Positions 31,233-40,414 are shown, counted from the stretch's first letter. The stretch: DNA of 64,000 nucleotides from Actinoplanes lutulentus (GCF_003259845.1 NZ_QLMJ01000020.1:124001-188000), one strand, 5' to 3'. Program-made: numbers and translations. The notes: generated from the sequence alone by a model not told the origin.

Positions 31233-32934
31233 GGCTCACCGCCGAGCCGCTGGAGCCGGTCAGGAAGTCCAGGTCGGCGCCGGTGTCGGCCTGCAGCACG
31301 TGGTCGACGTAGAGGCGTTCCCAGCCGCGTTTCGGGTCGGCGAACCCGGCGGCGGTGGCGTCGTCGACCCTGCGCCCGGCGAGTTCGTCGGCGGGGACTT
31401 CCAGGTCGAGGCGGCGGTTGGCGACGTCGAGGGAGATGATGTCGCCGGTGCGGACCAGGGCGAGCGGGCCGCCGGCGGCGGCCTCCGGGGCGACATGCAG
31501 AACCACGGTTCCGTACGCGGTGCCGCTCATCCGACCGTCGCAGATCCGCACCATGTCGCGGACGCCTTGTTCGAGCAGTTTGCGGGGCAGCGGCATGTTG
31601 GCGACCTCGGGCATGCCGGGATAGCCCTTGGGGCCGCAGCCGCGCAGCACCATGATCGAGTCGGCGTCCACGTCCAGGTCGGGGTCGTCGATGCGGTGGT
31701 GGAAGTCCTCGATCGAGTCGAAGACCAGCGCGCGGCCGCGGTGCTGCAGCAGGTGCGGTGAGGCGGCGGCGGGTTTGATCAGCGCGCCGTTCGGGGCGAG
31801 CGAGCCGCGCAGCACGGCGATGCCGGCCTCGGCGATCAGCGGCTCCTTGCGGGTGCGGATGACCTCCGGGTCCCAGATCGGCGCGTCGTCGAGGTAGTCG
31901 ACCAGGGGCCGGCCGGTGACGGTGAGCGCGTCCGGGTCGAGCAGGTCGCGGACCTCGCGCAGCACGGCGAGCAGGCCGCCGGCGCGGTGGAAGTCCTCCA
32001 TCAGGAACCGCCCGGCGGGCTGAAGATCGACAAGCAGGGGTACGTGGGAGCCGATCCGGTCGAAGTCGTCGAGGGTCAGCTCGATCCCGGCCCGTCCGGC
32101 GATGGCGAGCAGGTGCACGACGGCGTTGGTGGATCCGCCGATGGCGGCCAGGGCGACGATCGCGTTGTGGAAGGAGCCCTTGGTCAGCGTGCTGCTGGGC
32201 CGGCGGTCGGCGGCGACCAGCTCCACGGCGAGGCGGCCGGTGTTGTGGGCTGCTTCGAGCAGCCGGCTGTCGGGGGCGGGGGTACCGGCCAGGCCGGGGA
32301 CGATGGTGCCGAGTGCTTCGGCGACCAGGGCCATCGTGGAGGCGGTGCCCATGGTGTTGCAGTGCCCGCGGCTGCGGATCATCGCGGACTCGGACTTGAC
32401 GAACGCTTCCTGCGACAGGGTGCCGGCGCGGACCTCCTCGGAAAGCCGCCATACGTCGGTGCCGCAGCCCAGCGGCACACCGCGGAAGGTGCCGGTGAGC
32501 ATCGGGCCGCCGGGGACCACGACGGCGGGCAGGTCGACCGAGGCGGCGGCCATCAGCAGCGACGGGATGGTCTTGTCACAGCCGCCGAGCAACACGACGC
32601 CGTCGATCGGGTTGGCCCGCAGCATCTCCTCGGTCGCCATCGCGGCCATGTTGCGCCACAGCATCGCGGTGGGGCGCACCTGTGTCTCGCCGAGGGAGAC
32701 GACCGGCAGTTCCAAGGGGATGCCGCCGGCCTCGTAGATGCCGTTCTTCACCGATTGGGCCACCTCGGTCAGGTGGGCGTTGCAGGGTGTGAGGTCGGAG
32801 GCGGTGTTCGCGATGGCGATCTGCGGGCGCCCGGTGAACGCGGAGTCCGGCACGCCGCGGCGCATCCAGGCGCGATGGATGTAGGCGTTGCGGTCGTCGC
32901 CGGCGTACCACTGGCTGCTGCGAAGCTCGGCCAC
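31219..32934 (-). CDS. IlvD/Edd-family sugar-acid dehydratase
   Basis: The 571-residue enzyme has all three cluster-ligand regions of the [2Fe-2S] sugar-acid dehydratases: TPCNAHLTEV, LLGGCDKTIPSLL and GHCNTMGTAS. It also has the carboxylated-Lys region, GGSTNAVVHLLA and a C-terminal CDGRMSGTAYGTVVLH motif. These enzymes dehydrate aldonic acids (arabinonate, xylonate, fuconate, rhamnonate) to 2-keto-3-deoxy acids. It begins with GTG at 32934, divergent from the IclR gene, and is followed by the FAD/Fe-S oxidase with overlapping reading frames. Branched-chain biosynthesis (IlvD) is unlikely in this company. Confidence 0.92.
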   Translation of the reverse strand: MAELRSSQWYAGDDRNAYIHRAWMRRGVPDSAFTGRPQIAIANTASDLTPCNAHLTEVAQSVKNGIYEAGGIPLELPVVSLGETQVRPTAMLWRNMAAMATEEMLRANPIDGVVLLGGCDKTIPSLLMAAASVDLPAVVVPGGPMLTGTFRGVPLGCGTDVWRLSEEVRAGTLSQEAFVKSESAMIRSRGHCNTMGTASTMALVAEALGTIVPGLAGTPAPDSRLLEAAHNTGRLAVELVAADRRPSSTLTKGSFHNAIVALAAIGGSTNAVVHLLAIAGRAGIELTLDDFDRIGSHVPLLVDLQPAGRFLMEDFHRAGGLLAVLREVRDLLDPDALTVTGRPLVDYLDDAPIWDPEVIRTRKEPLIAEAGIAVLRGSLAPNGALIKPAAASPHLLQHRGRALVFDSIEDFHHRIDDPDLDVDADSIMVLRGCGPKGYPGMPEVANMPLPRKLLEQGVRDMVRICDGRMSGTAYGTVVLHVAPEAAAGGPLALVRTGDIISLDVANRRLDLEVPADELAGRRVDDATAAGFADPKRGWERLYVDHVLQADTGADLDFLTGSSGSAVSRESH

Positions 32935-32978
32935 GAGATCACTTCCAATAATCGGAACGATGGACTAACTTTTGGAAT
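32935..32978. promoter_or_regulatory. IclR operator/promoter region between divergent genes
   Basis: TTCCAATAATCGGAA (32943-32957) is an imperfect palindrome with TTCC/GGAA arms. A further TTGGAA (32972-32977) is the exact complement of the TTCCAA at its left end. The 44-base gap between the dehydratase and IclR starts is the likely shared operator. Confidence 0.5.
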
Positions 32979-33803
32979 ATGTCGAAGCCTACGGGAGACG
33001 CGGCCGCTGCGTCACTACCTGATGTCGCCGATGTTTCCTCCCTGGAAGACGCGCGACTCGTCGGGTCGGACCGGGTCCTCGCCGTGCTCAAGGAATTGGC
33101 CCGGCATCCCGACGGGATCGGCCTCGAAGAACTCACCCGGGTGATCGGCAGCCCGAAACCGACCGTGCACCGCGGCCTGGTGTCGCTGCGCCGGGCCGGT
33201 CTCGCCGACCAGAACGCCCGCGGCCACTACGTGCTCGGCGACGAGTTCCTGCGGATGGCCTTCGCCCACCACGAGGCACGGCCGGAACACGTACGGATCA
33301 GGCCCGTCATCGAAGCCCTCGCAGCGCGTTACGGCGAGACCGTGCACTATGCCGTGCTCGACGGCCACGAGGTCGTCTACCGGGCCAAGACCGATCCGCC
33401 GCGTGGCGCCGTCCGGCTCACCTCCACTGTCGGGGGCCGTAATCCCGCCCATGCCACCGCCGTCGGAAAGCTGTTGCTCGCCCCTCAGCTCACCACGGTC
33501 GACGCGGTCGCGGCGTGGATCGGTGACACCGATCTGGAACGGCGAACCCCGAAGACCCGCTGCACCGCGCAGGAACTGCACGAAGACCTGCGGGTGATCC
33601 GCGAACGCGGCTTCGCCGTGGACGACCAGGAGAACGAGATCGGCGTGAACTGCCTCGCCGTCCCGGTGTATCTGACCTCCCCGGCTGTGCCGTCCGGCGC
33701 GGTCAGCGTCAGCGCTCTGACCTACCGGATGCCCCTGGAATCATTGATCGCCGCGGTCGGCGGCATCGTCGAACAACTCGGCGAGATGGGACGTGCCCGA
33801 TGA
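32979..33803 (+). CDS. IclR family transcriptional regulator
   Basis: The 274-residue protein has an N-terminal winged helix-turn-helix (about 25-85: VLAVLKELARHPDGIGLEEL, then VIGSPKPTVHRGLVSLRRAG) and an IclR ligand domain with VVYRAKTDPPRGAVRLTSTV, the GRNPAHATAVGKLLLA motif and ENEIGVNCLAVPVY. It is divergent from the dehydratase and coupled by ATGA to the lactonase gene. This makes it the local switch of the sugar-acid pathway, with a pathway acid as the probable effector. Confidence 0.93.
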   Translation: MSKPTGDAAAASLPDVADVSSLEDARLVGSDRVLAVLKELARHPDGIGLEELTRVIGSPKPTVHRGLVSLRRAGLADQNARGHYVLGDEFLRMAFAHHEARPEHVRIRPVIEALAARYGETVHYAVLDGHEVVYRAKTDPPRGAVRLTSTVGGRNPAHATAVGKLLLAPQLTTVDAVAAWIGDTDLERRTPKTRCTAQELHEDLRVIRERGFAVDDQENEIGVNCLAVPVYLTSPAVPSGAVSVSALTYRMPLESLIAAVGGIVEQLGEMGRAR

Positions 33804-34678
33804 CCACTCGCACTCTGCTGCCTGCCACCGAGCAGACGTTCCGGCTCGGGGAAGGCCCCGTCTGGGACGCCCACAGCGGCCGGCTGCTGTGGGTCGACAT
33901 CCTCGGCCGCGCCGTGTACCGCGGCGTTTTCGACGACGATCGACTGGTGGTCGAGCAGCGTGTCGGGTTCGCTGACATGGTCGGCGCGGTCACCGCCGCA
34001 GCCGATGGCACTCTGCTCGTCGCCGAGCAGGAACACCTGGTGCTGGTACGCCCCGACGGCACCCGGCGTGTCGGACCCCGGATCGTGCCGTCCGACCAGC
34101 GGCGCCGCCTCAACGACGGCAAGACCGACCCGGCCGGACGGTTCCTGGTCGGCAGCCTCGCCCTCGACGGGAACTCGCAGCACGAGATCCTGGTCCGCCT
34201 GGAGCCTGACGGCACGGTCACCAGCATCGACGACGACCTGACACTGTCCAACGGACTCGCCTGGTCCACCGACGGCCGTCGCCTGTTCAGCGTCGACACG
34301 TTCCGACGCACCGTCTTCGTCCGCGACTACGACCCACTCGGGGCACGGCGCAGCTTCGTGACCCTGGACGACGGTTATCCCGACGGCATCGCGATGGACG
34401 CCGCCGATCACCTGTGGGTGGCGGTCTGGGGCGCCGGCGAGGTCCGCCGATACGACCCGCAGGGCACCTGCGTCGAACGGATCGCCGTCCCGGCCCCGCA
34501 CACCTCCAGCGTCGCGTTCGCCGGCGACGACCTGCGCCGTCTGGTGATCACCACCGCCACCGACGAACTCACCGTCGATCAGCGTCTTCAATTTCCCGAC
34601 TCCGGGCGGGTCTTCACGGTCCGTGTCGACATCCCCGGCCATCCGGTACCAGCCTGGTCCGGCCGTCCCACCTTCTAG
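33800..34678 (+). CDS. SMP-30/gluconolactonase-family sugar lactonase
   Basis: The 292-residue beta-propeller shows the metal ligands in their usual contexts: the Glu in RLGEGPVWDAHSGRLLWVDI, Asn-Asp in RLNDGKTDPAGRFLVGSL, Asn in LSNGLAWSTDGRRLF and Asp in YPDGIAMDAADHLWVAVWG. It hydrolyses an aldonolactone to the aldonic acid that the IlvD/Edd enzyme then dehydrates. Its ATG overlaps the IclR stop, and the FAH gene follows 17 bases later. Confidence 0.93.
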   Translation: MTTRTLLPATEQTFRLGEGPVWDAHSGRLLWVDILGRAVYRGVFDDDRLVVEQRVGFADMVGAVTAAADGTLLVAEQEHLVLVRPDGTRRVGPRIVPSDQRRRLNDGKTDPAGRFLVGSLALDGNSQHEILVRLEPDGTVTSIDDDLTLSNGLAWSTDGRRLFSVDTFRRTVFVRDYDPLGARRSFVTLDDGYPDGIAMDAADHLWVAVWGAGEVRRYDPQGTCVERIAVPAPHTSSVAFAGDDLRRLVITTATDELTVDQRLQFPDSGRVFTVRVDIPGHPVPAWSGRPTF

Positions 34679-34695
34679 TTTCTGGAGCTCCACTC

Positions 34696-35556
34696 GTGTA
34701 CCTGATGCGCATCGGCGCCCCCGGCGCCGAAAAGCCGGTCGCTCGTGTCGACGACACCACCTACGTCGACCTGTCCGACATCGTCGACGACTTCGACGAG
34801 GCGTTCTTCGGCAGCGGCGGGCTCGCCCGCATCGCCCCGGTCGTCGCCGAACGCACCGAGGCCGGGCAGGTGACCCCGTTTTCCGGTGAGCGCATCGGCG
34901 CGCCGATCGCCCGGCCGCACCAGATCCTGTGCATCGGGCTGAACTACCGCGACCACGCCGCCGAGACCGGCCAGGCCGTGCCGGACGAGCCGATCCTGTT
35001 CACCAAGTCGCCGAACACCCTGGTCGGACCGAACGACGACGTACGCATCCCGCGCGGCTCGACCAAACCGGACTGGGAGATCGAGCTGGGCATCGTCATC
35101 GGCCGGCGCACCAGTTATCTCGACTCCGTCGAGCAGGCCCGCGACGCCATCGCCGGATACGTCGTGGTCAACGACGTCAGCGAACGCTACTTCCAGATGG
35201 AACGCGGCGGCCAGTGGAGCAAGGGCAAGTCCGCCGAAACGTTCAACCCGGCCGGGCCGTGGCTGGCCACCACCGACGAGATCAGCGACGTGCTCAACCT
35301 GGACATGTGGCTGGACCTCAACGGTGAACGCCGGCAGACCGGCAACACCAAGACGATGATCTTCGACCCGTACTTCATCGTCCATCACCTGAGCCAGTTC
35401 ATGGTCCTGGAGCCCGGCGACCTGATCAACACCGGCACCCCGCCCGGCGTGGGCATGGGCTTCCGCCCGCAGGTCTGGCTGCAGCCCGGCGACGTCATCG
35501 AACTCGGCATCGACGGCCTCGGCTCCCAGCGGCAGAACGTGATCGGCCCCCGATGA
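34696..35556 (+). CDS. FAH-family 2,4-diketo-3-deoxy-acid hydrolase
   Basis: I choose the GTG at 34696 (GGAG nine bases upstream), giving 286 residues; the ATG at 34705 is an alternative. Fumarylacetoacetate-hydrolase motifs are complete: ILCIGLNYRDHAAETG, TKSPNTLVGPNDDV, DWEIELGIVIGR with metal Glu/Asp residues, and the closing NTGTPPGVGMG. In deoxyhexose and pentose pathways such enzymes split 2,4-diketo-3-deoxy acids into pyruvate and lactate or glycolate. Its stop overlaps the next start (ATGA). Confidence 0.9.
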   Translation: MYLMRIGAPGAEKPVARVDDTTYVDLSDIVDDFDEAFFGSGGLARIAPVVAERTEAGQVTPFSGERIGAPIARPHQILCIGLNYRDHAAETGQAVPDEPILFTKSPNTLVGPNDDVRIPRGSTKPDWEIELGIVIGRRTSYLDSVEQARDAIAGYVVVNDVSERYFQMERGGQWSKGKSAETFNPAGPWLATTDEISDVLNLDMWLDLNGERRQTGNTKTMIFDPYFIVHHLSQFMVLEPGDLINTGTPPGVGMGFRPQVWLQPGDVIELGIDGLGSQRQNVIGPR

Positions 35557-36566
35557 GAGCGTCCGTGCTCAGCGCGCCGGGTGTCTGCTCGGTGCAGGAT
35601 GTGCCGGCGCCGGTGGCGGCCGCCGGAGAAGTCGTCGTCGACGTGGAACGCGTCGGCGTCTGCGGCACCGACGTCGAGTTTTTCACCGGCGAGATGGCCT
35701 ACCTGCACGACGGGCACGCGCACTTCCCGATGCAACTCGGCCACGAATGGGCCGGCACCGTCTCCGCCGTCGGTGACGGCGTCGACCCGGGTTGGATCGG
35801 CCGGCGGGTCATGGGCGACACCATGCTCGGCGACGGCACCTGCCGTCGCTGCCGTCGCGGACACCAGCACGTCTGCGAACACCGCACCGAGGTCGGCATC
35901 CGCGGCGGCCGGCCCGGCGCACTCGCCGAGCAACTCGCCGTCCCGGCCACCTCGCTGCACGCACTGCCCGACTCCGTCGACGCGGTCCTGGGCGCGCTGG
36001 TGGAACCAGGCGGCAACTCCTGGCGAGCCGCGCAGGCCGCCGACCTGCAGCCCGGAGACCGGGCACTGATCCTCGGGCCCGGCACGATCGGGCTGCTGAC
36101 GGCTATGTTCGCCCAGGCTGCGGGAGCCGAGGTGCACCTGATGGGCCGCTCCGAGTCGTCGCTGGCCTTCGCCCGTTCGATCGGCTTCACCAACGCGTGG
36201 ACCGAGGACCACCTGCCCACCCTGCCGTACGACGCCGTGATCGACGCCTCGAACGCGGCGCCGTTGCCGGCCAAGGCGCTCAGCCTCGTCGAACCGGCCG
36301 GCCGGGTCGTGTACATCGGCCTCGCCGGTAGTCCTAGCGAGATCGACACCCGCCGGCTGGCGCTCAAGGACGTCACCGCCGTCGGGATCCTCTCCGCGTC
36401 CCCGGGGCTGGACCCGACGATCGCGGCGTACGCGAGCGGCGCCGTCGACCCTCGGCCGCTGGTCGCTGCGACCGTCGGCCTCGATCAGGTCGGCGCCGTC
36501 CTGGCCGGCAAACCCCTGCCCGGAGCCGGTCCCGGTCCGAAGATCCACATTGATCCCCGCCTGTGA
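35553..36566 (+). CDS. Zinc-dependent MDR sugar dehydrogenase
   Basis: The 337-residue enzyme has the catalytic zinc motif (VGVCGTDVEFF, LGHEWAGTVSAVGDGV) and a structural zinc lobe (GTCRRCRRGHQHVC). The nucleotide fold follows with LILGPGTIGLLTAMFAQ. It belongs to the sorbitol/threonine/galactitol-type branch. In this operon it may oxidise the free sugar at C1 or a 2-keto-3-deoxy acid at C4; the neighbouring SDR is the alternative for either step. It is coupled to the FAH gene by a four-base overlap. Confidence 0.9.
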   Translation: MRASVLSAPGVCSVQDVPAPVAAAGEVVVDVERVGVCGTDVEFFTGEMAYLHDGHAHFPMQLGHEWAGTVSAVGDGVDPGWIGRRVMGDTMLGDGTCRRCRRGHQHVCEHRTEVGIRGGRPGALAEQLAVPATSLHALPDSVDAVLGALVEPGGNSWRAAQAADLQPGDRALILGPGTIGLLTAMFAQAAGAEVHLMGRSESSLAFARSIGFTNAWTEDHLPTLPYDAVIDASNAAPLPAKALSLVEPAGRVVYIGLAGSPSEIDTRRLALKDVTAVGILSASPGLDPTIAAYASGAVDPRPLVAATVGLDQVGAVLAGKPLPGAGPGPKIHIDPRL

Positions 36567-36576
36567 GGACCACGAC

Positions 36577-37317
36577 ATGAGCGAATTCCAGGGCCTGGTC
36601 GCCCTCGTCACCGGCGGCGCCAGCGGCATCGGCGCGGCCACTGCAGCGATGCTTCAGCAGCGTGGCGCCCGGGTCGCCGTCCTCGACCTGGACGTCACGA
36701 GCGCGCCGGCGGGAACCGTGGCCTTCGGGTGCGATGTCACCGACGCCGCGTCTGTCGACCGGGCCGTCGCGGAAGCCGCCGCGCAACTCGGTGGCATCGA
36801 CATCGTGGTGAACAATGCCGGGATCGGTGCGGCCGGCGACGTCAGCGAGAACGACGACACCGAGTGGGCCCGCGTTCTGGACGTCAACGTCACCGGAATC
36901 GCCCGGGTGTCCCGCGCCGCCCTTCCGCACCTGCGGCAGTCGGCGCATCCGGTGATCATCAACATGTGCTCGGCCGTCGCGTACGTCGGCGTCCGGCAAC
37001 GAGCCCTCTACAGCGCGAGCAAGGGCGCGGTCCTCGCGCTCACCCTCGCCATGGCCGCCGACCACGTCGCCGACGGCATCCGGGTCAACGCCGTCGCCCC
37101 CGGCACCGCCGACACGCCATGGGTCGGCCGGCTGCTCGACTCGGCCCCCGATCCGGCCGCGGCTGCCGAGGCACTGCGTGCCCGCCAGCCCCTCGGCCGC
37201 CTGGTGACCGCCGACGAAATCGCCCACACGGTGGCGTCGCTCGCCTCACCGCTGGCGGCGTCCACCACCGCCAGCATCGTGCGCGTCGACGGCGGCATGA
37301 CCTCCCTGAGAGTGTGA
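36577..37317 (+). CDS. SDR-family sugar or keto-deoxy-acid dehydrogenase
   Basis: The ATG at 36577 gives 246 residues; an earlier ATG at 36550 lies inside the MDR gene. Motifs: TGGASGIGAAT, NNAGIG, the Ser of NMCSAV, the catalytic Y-S-A-S-K, and PGTADTPWVGRLL followed by ARQPLGRLV. That C-terminal pattern is one I associate with 2-keto-3-deoxy-L-fuconate/rhamnonate 4-dehydrogenases and L-fucose dehydrogenases. This would make the 2,4-diketo acid that the FAH enzyme cleaves. Confidence 0.9.
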   Translation: MSEFQGLVALVTGGASGIGAATAAMLQQRGARVAVLDLDVTSAPAGTVAFGCDVTDAASVDRAVAEAAAQLGGIDIVVNNAGIGAAGDVSENDDTEWARVLDVNVTGIARVSRAALPHLRQSAHPVIINMCSAVAYVGVRQRALYSASKGAVLALTLAMAADHVADGIRVNAVAPGTADTPWVGRLLDSAPDPAAAAEALRARQPLGRLVTADEIAHTVASLASPLAASTTASIVRVDGGMTSLRV

Positions 37318-37324
37318 GGCCCTG

Positions 37325-37516
37325 ATGAGTGCTTCCCGGACGGCGGTGGTCACCGGTGGCATGAGCGGATTCGGTGCCGGCATGGCCGCACGCCTGGCTG
37401 CCGACGGCGTCCGCGTGATCACCCTCGACATCGCCGAGGGCGCGGACCTGGCCGTCGATGTCACCGACGAGGCGGCGGTCCACGCGGCCGCCCGCCCGCG
37501 TCGGGCCGGTTGGTGA
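37325..37516 (+). pseudogene. Truncated SDR (N-terminal third only)
   Basis: Seven bases after the previous gene, an ATG opens an SDR-like N-terminus (SRTAVVTGGMSGFGAGMAAR, then VRVITLDIAEGADLAVDVTD). The homology stops at about residue 55 and the frame ends at 63, well before the catalytic Ser, Tyr and Lys. The DNA to 37710 shows no continuation in any frame, so the rest was deleted. The pathway operon may have ended with another SDR before a rearrangement fused it to the glycosidase region. Confidence 0.75.
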
Positions 37517-37710
37517 TGCTGTCGCCGAGGAAGACGATGCGCCCGGGCGGCACACTGTGCCTCGAACTGTGAGGCGTGGTGCGCTACACGGTCCGCAGCA
37601 GGGCGTGACCGCGAGGCCGAATAATCTTCCGAGGGGATGGCGGTGCTGGCGTGGCACGGCGGGCGTGCGGTTCGTCGTGTGATCACTCCGTGGTCGTTCG
37701 TCGTGGCTGG

Positions 37711-40380
37711 TCAGATGGGTGACTTCCAGGTCAGCTGGTGGTCCCCGGAACCGACATGGACGGGACCGTCCGGAGTGTGAATCTCGGCGACGGCACCCGC
37801 CGGAACGCTCACTTCCAGGTCGATCTGACCGTCGCGGCGGTGCCATGCGCTGCGGGCGGTACCGAACGGGGTGTCGACCGTCGCGGCCGTGGACGACAAC
37901 TGCTCGATGACCAGCGGGGCGATCCGGATGGTGCGCCAGCCCGGTTTGGCGGGCGATAACCCGGCCAGGCGTTCGGTGAGCCAGCCGGCCACGCTGCCCA
38001 GCGCGTAGTGGTTGTGGGACTCCTTGCCGCGCCCGTCGGCGTGATAGCCCTCCCAGGTCTCCCAGACCGTCGTGGCGCCCCGCTCGACCTGGTACAGCCA
38101 GGACGGGTTGGTGCTCTGGAACAACAGCCGGGTCGCCAGATCCAGACGGCCGTTGTCGACGAGGACACCGAGCAGCAGCGGAGTGGACAGGAAACCGGTG
38201 TCGAGGTGGTCGCCGGCGGCCTCGATCAGAGCGGCCAGGCGGTCGACCGCAGCGGGGCGCTGCTCGGGCAGCAGCAGGTCGAACGCGAGGGCACGGACGT
38301 AGTCGTCCTGCCGGCCGTAGCCGATGCGCCCGTCCGGATGGACGAACGCGGCCCGCCATGCGGCACGCACCTTGATGGAGTGCTGCTCGAACCGTTCCGC
38401 GTCCTGTTGGTTGCCCAGCACCGCGGCGGTGCGGGCCAGCAGCCGCGAGGAGTGCGCGAAGTAGGCGGTGGCGATGGCCGCGGGCGGACGCGCAACGTTG
38501 CGCAGGGCGGAGAGGACGACGTTCTCGCCGGGACGCAGCCACTCACCGAAGTGGAAGCCGGTGTCGAGGATGTAGCGTTCCTGCTTGCGCAGGTCACTCC
38601 GGTGGAGAGCCGCGAGCGGGAAACCGCGGCCGGGGTTACGGGCCGCCCGGGCCATCTGGACGACCCAGGCACGCATGCTGTCGTATTGACGTTCGAGCAC
38701 ATGGCGGTCGCCATAGTATTCGTACAGCGTCCAGGGCAGCATGACGGCGGCGTCGGCCCATCCGGCCGATCGCGACATTCCGTGCAGCAGACGCCGGCCC
38801 AGGCCACGCCCGGTGGTCGGCTGTTCGGACGGGATGAACAGTGGAACCGCGCCGTCGGGGTGTTGTTCCAGCGCCAGGTTGCGCAGGTACCGGCGTAGAT
38901 AGGCCTGAGAGTCGGCGAGCATGGTGGCGGTCGGGCCGAAGACCTGGATGTCGCCGGTCCAGCCGGAACGCTCCCGGGTGGGGCAGTCGGTCGGGGTGTC
39001 GGTGAAGTTCGACCGCATGCTCCACACGACGTTGGAGTGCAACTGGTTCAGCCGCGGGTCCGAGCAGGTGAAGGTGCCGGAATACGGCAGGTCGGAGGAG
39101 AGCACGACGCCTTCGACATCGGCGGGGTCGATGTCGGCGTCGAGGCCGGTGACCTCGACGTAGCGGAAGCCGTGAATCGTGAACCACGGCTCGTACCATT
39201 CGTCGCGGCCACCGAGCACCACGGTTTCGCGTTGATACCACTTCTTCGGGCTGCTGGCGAGGTTGTAGTCGGTGTCCAGCTCGCCGTCGGGGGTGAGTAG
39301 TTCGCTGTGGGTCAGCCGAACGGTCCGGCCGGTGGGGCCGCTGAGCTTGATCCGGGTGACTCCGGCGAAGTTCTGGCCGAAGTCGAGGATCTGCGCGCCG
39401 GACGGTGCCCGGCTCACGGTCGCCCGTAGCCGTGCGACGTCATGGACGCGGGGGACCTCTTCGGCGATCAGCGGGTGCGCCTGATCGGCCAGGATGTGGG
39501 CGGGCCGGAAACGGGCGGGTGCGGCCGGGCCGGTGAGCCAATCGTCGTCGGTGATGCGTAGGTCGGCGCGTTCGCCGTTCTTCGGGTCGGAGCCGGTGAT
39601 CCGCCCGGGGCCGGCGTGCCAGTTCTTGTCGCTGCCGGCGGTGACCGTGGTGCCGTCGGCGAGTTCGGCGACGACCTGGGCGTAGGCGACGACCTGGGTG
39701 CCGTAGTTGTTCCGTTTCCCGGCCAGGCCGAGTCCGCCCCGGTATCGGCCGTCACCGACGGCGAGGGCCAGGACGTTGCTTCCCCGGCTCAAGGCTTCGG
39801 TGACGTCGTAGGTCTGATATTCCACCGCCTGGTCGAACGGCGTCCAGCGGGGGACCAGAGCATGCCCGGTCAGATCAGTTCCGTTGACGAAGAGCCGGTA
39901 CCAACCGAGCGCGCTGACGTAGGCCCGGGCGCGAACCACCTCCGCGCCGAGGTCAAGGAGTCCGCGAAGATAGACGACGGCGTCGTCCTGCTTGGACGCG
40001 GGTGTGGCGCCGCCGATCCAGCTCGCCTGCCACAGGTTCGGGTCGAGGATGGCCGTTTCGAACCAGGCGGGTTCGCTCCAGTCACCTTCCGACTCGGGTG
40101 CATCACCGGTGGTGTGCCAGACACGCACCCGCCACCAGTATCGGTGCATCGACTGCAGGGCACGGCCGGCGTAACGGACGCCGAACGGTTCGGCGGAGTC
40201 GGTGCGCCCGCTGTCCCACACCACGTCGCCGAAGCTGCTGTCGGCGGAGACTTGAATGGCGTACCCGGTCTGCCGCACGTCGTCCTGCCGGGTGGTCAAC
40301 ATCCAGGCGAACTCGGGGCTCGGGGCGTCCACGCCCAGGGGCTGTTCGAGGGCGTTGGTGCGCAGTCGTGTGCAGTTCAT
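37711..40380 (-). CDS. GH78 alpha-L-rhamnosidase
   Basis: The 889-residue enzyme has the GH78 layout: an N-terminal beta domain (EFAWMLTTRQDDVRQTGYAI), beta-sandwich modules (YWWRVRVWH, LWQASWIGG), a central catalytic barrel with DTPTDCPTRERSGWTGDIQV carrying the key acidic residues, and a C-terminal beta domain (YALGSVAGWL, WRTIRIAPL). There is no signal peptide (MNCTRLRTNALEQPLG), so it works in the cytoplasm on imported rhamnosides. It is the last gene of the GH43-GH2-MFS-GH78 operon. Its product L-rhamnose is a candidate feed for the sugar-acid pathway next door. Confidence 0.93.
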   Translation of the reverse strand: MNCTRLRTNALEQPLGVDAPSPEFAWMLTTRQDDVRQTGYAIQVSADSSFGDVVWDSGRTDSAEPFGVRYAGRALQSMHRYWWRVRVWHTTGDAPESEGDWSEPAWFETAILDPNLWQASWIGGATPASKQDDAVVYLRGLLDLGAEVVRARAYVSALGWYRLFVNGTDLTGHALVPRWTPFDQAVEYQTYDVTEALSRGSNVLALAVGDGRYRGGLGLAGKRNNYGTQVVAYAQVVAELADGTTVTAGSDKNWHAGPGRITGSDPKNGERADLRITDDDWLTGPAAPARFRPAHILADQAHPLIAEEVPRVHDVARLRATVSRAPSGAQILDFGQNFAGVTRIKLSGPTGRTVRLTHSELLTPDGELDTDYNLASSPKKWYQRETVVLGGRDEWYEPWFTIHGFRYVEVTGLDADIDPADVEGVVLSSDLPYSGTFTCSDPRLNQLHSNVVWSMRSNFTDTPTDCPTRERSGWTGDIQVFGPTATMLADSQAYLRRYLRNLALEQHPDGAVPLFIPSEQPTTGRGLGRRLLHGMSRSAGWADAAVMLPWTLYEYYGDRHVLERQYDSMRAWVVQMARAARNPGRGFPLAALHRSDLRKQERYILDTGFHFGEWLRPGENVVLSALRNVARPPAAIATAYFAHSSRLLARTAAVLGNQQDAERFEQHSIKVRAAWRAAFVHPDGRIGYGRQDDYVRALAFDLLLPEQRPAAVDRLAALIEAAGDHLDTGFLSTPLLLGVLVDNGRLDLATRLLFQSTNPSWLYQVERGATTVWETWEGYHADGRGKESHNHYALGSVAGWLTERLAGLSPAKPGWRTIRIAPLVIEQLSSTAATVDTPFGTARSAWHRRDGQIDLEVSVPAGAVAEIHTPDGPVHVGSGDHQLTWKSPI

Positions 40381-40414
40381 CGGCGCTGGTCCTTGTCGTG
40401 CGGTGGTGCCGGGG

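Noticed and set aside
37085..38542. A 485-codon minus-strand frame spanning the SDR genes and the end of GH78
   Set aside because: The composition is Arg/Pro/Gly-rich and it is antisense to the SDR and out of frame with GH78. Both real genes have intact family motifs.
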